Shown: positions 28,398-32,065 of the stretch, in pieces
Numbering within the stretch: the stretch's first letter is position 1
Layout: each line of letters starts with the position of its first letter
Virus record (IMG/VR): IMGVR_UViG_3300047666_000651
Coordinates: 1 to 32,065 of that record
Direction: 5' to 3' (one strand)
Length of the DNA stretch: 32,065 bases
Source: a virus
Notes under the pieces: generated by a model
The model's input: the letters and a program-made list of their open reading frames with translations, nothing else
What the model was told of the DNA's origin: nothing
The model's database searches: none
Made by a program: the position numbers and the translations under genes

Positions 28398-28631
28398 ATG
28401 GCAAAGTATAAGATTAGAAACGACGTAAAACAAGGATCTAGGATAAAAGGCAAATTAGGCGGCAAAGACATTGACAAGGAATTGCATAAGCTAACCGCTA
28501 AAGAAGTTAAAGCCTATGTAGCTGGAGCTTCGCAGGAAACAATAGAAAGATTATTTGTATTAGTAGAACCAAAAGATAATTTAAAAGATGGCAAAGAGAC
28601 GACCACAACGAGCGAAAACGACGGTATCTAG
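28398..28631 (+). CDS. hypothetical basic small protein (77 aa)
   Basis: A highly charged 77-residue protein (MAKYKIRNDVKQGSRIKGKL then a Lys/Glu-rich helix), ending with a Thr- and Glu-rich tail. It begins 13 bases after the terminator's T-run. Its last 44 bases overlap the start of the portal gene in another frame. It could be a head completion or assembly factor. No family recognised. Confidence 0.5.
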   Translation: MAKYKIRNDVKQGSRIKGKLGGKDIDKELHKLTAKEVKAYVAGASQETIERLFVLVEPKDNLKDGKETTTTSENDGI

Positions 28632-29976
28632 TAAAACGGAAAGTAACTTTTTGGCGAGCACGACTATAACGCATGGCAAAGATACGCCCGTATTACAGGA
28701 GGACCTATTCAAGGACTTTCATGCAGATTCTTATGATAGCGATCAAGGAAGCCTAGTAAATGGAAAGTGGGCTAGATTCTTTGGAACGGACGCTAGTTTC
28801 TTGAAAGGATTAATGGCGTTAAGTATGAACGCACCAACTCACAGAAATGTAATAGACCAAAAAACGACCCTTACGATGGGAGACGGGTTCGTTCCTATTT
28901 CTTCAGATACCGTTCCGATTTTACAAACACTTAGAAAGCTGTTTAAGGTTGGCAATACAACAGAAAGTCAAATTACTGCCGTTAATGATTTAATAGGCAA
29001 TGTAAACCTATATAATGAATCATTAGAAGAGGTTGTGGAAAAGGTTGCTTTTGATCGGTGGGCGTTTGGTAATGCTATTGTAGAGTTAAGGAAAACGACT
29101 AGAAACGGTGAAGAAATTACATACATCTACCATACACCACTAGAAAATACGGCTATTAAAAAAGCAAACTCTAACAATATAATTGAAGCTATTGGAGTAT
29201 GCCAAAATTGGGACATAGAAGGCTTTAGTGATGTAAACGTCACAGAAATACCAATGTACCCAAACTTTAGCGCAGACGGGCGGTCCGCTATTCATATTAA
29301 AAACTACGCTCCTAACTTCTTTTATTGGGGGTTGCCTGAAAATATCGCTGGTCGGTTTTGGGCTGAAATAGAATACAGAATACCGAAATACAATATTACT
29401 AAGTTTAAAAACGGCTTTACTCCTAGTGCTTTAATTCAAGCTTACGGTGCGCTAACTCCAGAAGATGCGCAAAAGATGAAAAAGAGCTTTGAAGATACCT
29501 TTTCTGATACTGGTAATAATAGCAAAATATTACTACAAGTGTTAAGAAGCAAAGAAGATTCGGCAGACGTTCATATATTAGAAGATAAAAGCGAAGGAAA
29601 CTTTTTAGACCTTCAAAAAATGGCAGCACAAGCAGCGGTTACGGCTGGACGTTCTACAATGGCTTTGACTGGAATCGCACAAGGCGGAAAACTTGGATCT
29701 AACCAGCAAATTAGAGACGAATTAGAATTTGTGATTAACACATCTATTAAGCCTTTTAGGCGTAAATTGGTGCAAAAAATAGTAAATCCTTTTATTGCAG
29801 AAAATAGAAAGCAGAATACTAAGTTAGGCAATGTCATGCTTCATATTGCGAATAGCAACCCTATTTCGATGGCTTCTTTAATTGTTCCTAAAGATGCTTT
29901 GGATAGAAACGAATTAAGAGAGGTTTTAGGTTACGAGGCACAAGAAGAAGAGATGCCGCAAAATACAGAAGAATGA
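28588..29976 (+). CDS. portal protein (462 aa)
   Basis: Forms the ring through which DNA enters the head. The 462 residues begin with a basic tail (MAKRRPQRAKT), then regions matching portal proteins of the HK97/SPP1 type: KGLMALSMNAPTHRNVIDQK (about 74-93), GDGFVPI, the long helices around VVEKVAFDRWAFGNAIVELR, and the C-terminal INTSIKPFRRKLVQKIVNPF, typical of portal stem regions. Length is normal. It overlaps the preceding gene by 44 bases and the next by 4 (ATGA). It lies after, rather than between, terminase and capsid genes. Confidence 0.7.
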   Translation: MAKRRPQRAKTTVSSKTESNFLASTTITHGKDTPVLQEDLFKDFHADSYDSDQGSLVNGKWARFFGTDASFLKGLMALSMNAPTHRNVIDQKTTLTMGDGFVPISSDTVPILQTLRKLFKVGNTTESQITAVNDLIGNVNLYNESLEEVVEKVAFDRWAFGNAIVELRKTTRNGEEITYIYHTPLENTAIKKANSNNIIEAIGVCQNWDIEGFSDVNVTEIPMYPNFSADGRSAIHIKNYAPNFFYWGLPENIAGRFWAEIEYRIPKYNITKFKNGFTPSALIQAYGALTPEDAQKMKKSFEDTFSDTGNNSKILLQVLRSKEDSADVHILEDKSEGNFLDLQKMAAQAAVTAGRSTMALTGIAQGGKLGSNQQIRDELEFVINTSIKPFRRKLVQKIVNPFIAENRKQNTKLGNVMLHIANSNPISMASLIVPKDALDRNELREVLGYEAQEEEMPQNTEE

Positions 29977-30542
29977 GCACAGTAAGAACACTAATAAAAG
30001 CAAATGAAATAGTAAATCAAGGAATCTTGAAAGCCGCCCCTTTGTCTAATCGGTTTGATGCTTCGCTTTTAGCCTCTCATTTGGACATGGCAGAGACAAG
30101 ATTTTTGAAGACATTTATTAATGACGCTTTTTTCAAAGATCTACTATTGCAAAGAAACGCCAACCAGATTAATTATAATATCAAAATTGGACCCATTGAG
30201 GTTGGATTTCCTACAAACGCAGATTACGAAGAATTATTTAGTCAGTACTTGTATCCTTATATAGCAAGGTCAACAGTATACGAAGCGTATCCGTTTATAG
30301 CTGTTCAAATTGGCTCTAATGGGCTTTTCTTAAATGATGCTGGCTACGGGCAAAATTCAGGCGTTAAGACTATGAATTTATACAGGGATTCAATGTTGCA
30401 AACACTAAACGGCAGTAAACCTTTAATTATAGATTTTTTGTGCGCCAATAAAGACAAATACCCTCTTTGGGATGATACAAAGTTTTGTAGGGATTGCAAC
30501 AAAAAAGAAGTAGAGGGGCGAAATATTGGATTTGTATTTTAA
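29973..30542 (+). CDS. putative head-tail connector or adaptor (189 aa)
   Basis: Starts in an ATGA overlap with portal. The 189 residues are helical and Phe/Tyr-rich (RFLKTFINDAFFKDLLLQ; YLYPYIARSTVYEAYPF). They resemble adaptor or head-completion proteins that follow portal genes, perhaps DUF6712-type. The C-terminus carries CRDCNKKEVEG, a possible metal site. Identity is inferred from position plus composition. Confidence 0.5.
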   Translation: MSTVRTLIKANEIVNQGILKAAPLSNRFDASLLASHLDMAETRFLKTFINDAFFKDLLLQRNANQINYNIKIGPIEVGFPTNADYEELFSQYLYPYIARSTVYEAYPFIAVQIGSNGLFLNDAGYGQNSGVKTMNLYRDSMLQTLNGSKPLIIDFLCANKDKYPLWDDTKFCRDCNKKEVEGRNIGFVF

Positions 30543-30561
30543 GTAACAATAATAAGAATAG

Positions 30562-31887
30562 ATGGAAGCTTTAATAAAATATTTAGAAGTTTTAGAGGAC
30601 GGGAAAATAAAAGTTACCCTTACTGATAGTCAAATAGACTGGCTGCAACCTATTGTCGTAGTAGACAGTTTTCCCCCTAACGGAAATTTTACATTAAGCG
30701 GCTCGCAAGGTCGTGAATACAGCACAAATTCACAAGCTATTGAAACGATAGACGGTGCGGCTTTTTCTGGCACTTATGCCGAATTAGAGACAGCACTAAG
30801 ATTGACGGCTTTACTTGCAAACGGGCTTTTAGTTGGTGGGGTTGCTGGGGGCGCAGGAAGGAAAGACTTTATATCAAACAATGTACCTACTAATATAAGT
30901 TCAATTTCTAATGTCATTGTTGACGGTATGAGTATCACATTGCAGCAAAAAGGAGCTTATACAGCGCAATTTAATGCTCAATATCACATACCCTACGCAG
31001 CAAGCACAACCGTATTTAATACAGCAACCGCAAAAGCAGACTTAAACCTAATCTATGCGGACATAACTTCACTGGCAGTAACTAATCCTAGTCACGGGCT
31101 CGCTTTTGGTTCGGGCGAAACATTAACCGCTGGGGTTTATAGTGTAGCTGGAGCTATTTCGGTAGCTGGGATTCTTAATCTTGACGGACAAAGCAACCCG
31201 AATGCAGTATTTGTGATACATTCAACAGGTGGAGCGATTACCTCAGCGGCAGGAGTTACGATTAATTTAATTAACGGCACAAAATCAAGCAACGTTTATT
31301 GGGTTGCGCAGGGTGTGATTAGTATTGGCGCAAATAGTACTTTTAATGGTACATTGCTATCTAATACGGCAGCCGTAAGTGTTGGAGCATCTTGTATAAT
31401 GTCAGGCAGACTATTAACCAAAGGGGGCGCACTTGCTTTTGTAGATTTAAGTTCGCTTTCGGTCCCTACCGATACATCGTTTATAGATTTTAGGTCCTTG
31501 TCTGACTTTGTAATGTTTACGGGCTTAGGGGGCGTTTCTAATACAGGAACTTCAACTTATAACGGGGACATATCCACGGACTCAGGAGCTATAACGGGTT
31601 TTAGTACAGCAACAGTTAACGGTACGGTATTTCCTTCTGGTTCTAGCTCAATTATTACACCTGTTTACCATGAAGCTACATTTGGAATATACGCAAACGG
31701 GGTACTAATTCCTAATTCAGAAAGAACGGTTTATTACTCTCAATTCCCTGCAATAGTAAATCTACAAGCGGCAGGAACTTTGCTAACTTTGGGAAGCATT
31801 GACGTAAGATGTAGAGTAGATACGCAAACTTCTGATGTCCCAGCTAGTGTTGATGTTAATAATAGGATAATAATTGTAAATACATAG
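30562..31887 (+). CDS. tail-fibre-like protein with a rearranged DUF3494 (ice-binding-like) domain (441 aa)
   Basis: Residues 1-100 are a helical start and a collar-like part. Residues 100-150 include GAYTAQFNAQYHIPY, as in phage fibre heads. Residues 154-293 match the solenoid half of DUF3494 ice-binding proteins: TAGVYSVAGAIS, LNLDGQSNPNAVFVIH, SSNVYWVAQGVISIG and SGRLLTKGGALAF. The motif that normally opens this domain (VSNTGTSTYNGDIS...GAITGF) instead comes after it, at 314-347, so the order is permuted. The protein is Ser/Thr-rich and is likely a virion adhesin binding the host surface. Ice binding itself is not shown. Confidence 0.65.
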   Translation: MEALIKYLEVLEDGKIKVTLTDSQIDWLQPIVVVDSFPPNGNFTLSGSQGREYSTNSQAIETIDGAAFSGTYAELETALRLTALLANGLLVGGVAGGAGRKDFISNNVPTNISSISNVIVDGMSITLQQKGAYTAQFNAQYHIPYAASTTVFNTATAKADLNLIYADITSLAVTNPSHGLAFGSGETLTAGVYSVAGAISVAGILNLDGQSNPNAVFVIHSTGGAITSAAGVTINLINGTKSSNVYWVAQGVISIGANSTFNGTLLSNTAAVSVGASCIMSGRLLTKGGALAFVDLSSLSVPTDTSFIDFRSLSDFVMFTGLGGVSNTGTSTYNGDISTDSGAITGFSTATVNGTVFPSGSSSIITPVYHEATFGIYANGVLIPNSERTVYYSQFPAIVNLQAAGTLLTLGSIDVRCRVDTQTSDVPASVDVNNRIIIVNT

Positions 31888-31897
31888 AATAAAAGAA

Positions 31898-31937
31898 CTA
31901 TTATTAAAATGGTGCCGCAATAGTTTTTTAATAATAG
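31898..31937 (+). terminator. weak terminator-like hairpin after the fibre gene
   Basis: ctattattaaaa (31898-31909) pairs with ttttaataatag (31926-31937), a 12-bp stem with only A-T pairs apart from its outermost C-G, around a 16-base loop. The T-run is inside the 3' arm. It might act as a terminator in either direction, but the weak stem limits confidence. Confidence 0.4.
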
Positions 31938-31998
31938 CAAAAACCTTTATATTTACAAAGATTAGGTTATAGATTGAAAATGTTTTAAATTTGAGAGT

Positions 31999-32065
31999 AT
32001 GATTGAGGAGATAGGGCTTTTATTGATATTTCTTACTAGTATTAACTTATTGGTTAATATAAGTA
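31999..32065 (+). CDS. start of a membrane protein gene, truncated by the window end
   Basis: The ATG at 31999 opens a frame continuing past the window: MIEEIGLLLIFLTSINLLVN, a hydrophobic N-terminal segment from about residue 5. Its position after the fibre gene makes a holin or another lysis protein plausible, but only 22 residues are visible. The region before it (31938-31998) shows TATATTTA at 31948, a weak -7-like element. Confidence 0.45.
   Translation, partial: MIEEIGLLLIFLTSINLLVNIS

Overview
The window looks like the genome, or an integrated copy, of a tailed siphovirus-type phage of a Bacteroidota host, most likely a flavobacterium. Reasons: every convincing gene lies on the + strand, the DNA is AT-rich, genes are short and tightly packed with many ATGA or TAATG junctions, Shine-Dalgarno sequences are mostly absent, and several promoters fit the Bacteroidota pattern TTTG/TTG-N20-TAnnTTTG. 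Protein hallmarks agree: a DUF3127-type ssDNA-binding protein, an HK97-like head module, and a fibre-like protein with a DUF3494 (ice-binding-like) domain. No integrase, repressor or host flank is visible, so lytic or temperate life style cannot be decided.

Layout. 1-2147: very small unknown proteins (early or accessory). 2148-3315: a promoter and structured leader, a Cys-rich protein, and a PD-(D/E)XK-like nuclease. 3329-7064: replication module, with a winged-helix initiator that carries iteron-like repeats and an AT-rich stretch inside its own gene, a partner protein, a degenerate double NUMOD4/HNH-like protein, a zinc-ribbon protein and the ssDNA-binding protein. 7065-9891: a second promoter and structured leader (possible ncRNA), then small proteins including a DUF551-like one and one with three FxVGD repeats. 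9892-10292: terminator, two tandem tRNA-like elements, and another terminator. 10293-12951: small genes, then small and large terminase. 12951-17501: small genes, including one with an apparent -1 frameshift on a T9 run. 17488-24275: tail proteins and the tape measure. 24852-30542: ClpP-type protease/scaffold, major capsid, tube-like protein, portal, and connector. 30562-31887: fibre-like protein. 31999-end: start of a membrane protein, possibly a holin.

How it fits together. The initiator would bind its own gene and open the adjacent AT-rich DNA, with the ssDNA-binding protein coating the strands. Terminase would then package DNA through the portal into the protease/scaffold-matured capsid. 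The order is unusual: the head genes (protease, capsid, portal) follow the tail and tape-measure genes, far from terminase. The non-coding parts are rich in promoters placed just ahead of paired or competing RNA hairpins, some ending in T-runs directly before a start codon, which suggests control by attenuation or antitermination. The strongest candidates for something new are the tandem tRNA-like RNAs, the leader structures, the intragenic origin, and the rearranged DUF3494 domain. All functional statements come from reading the sequence without database searches.
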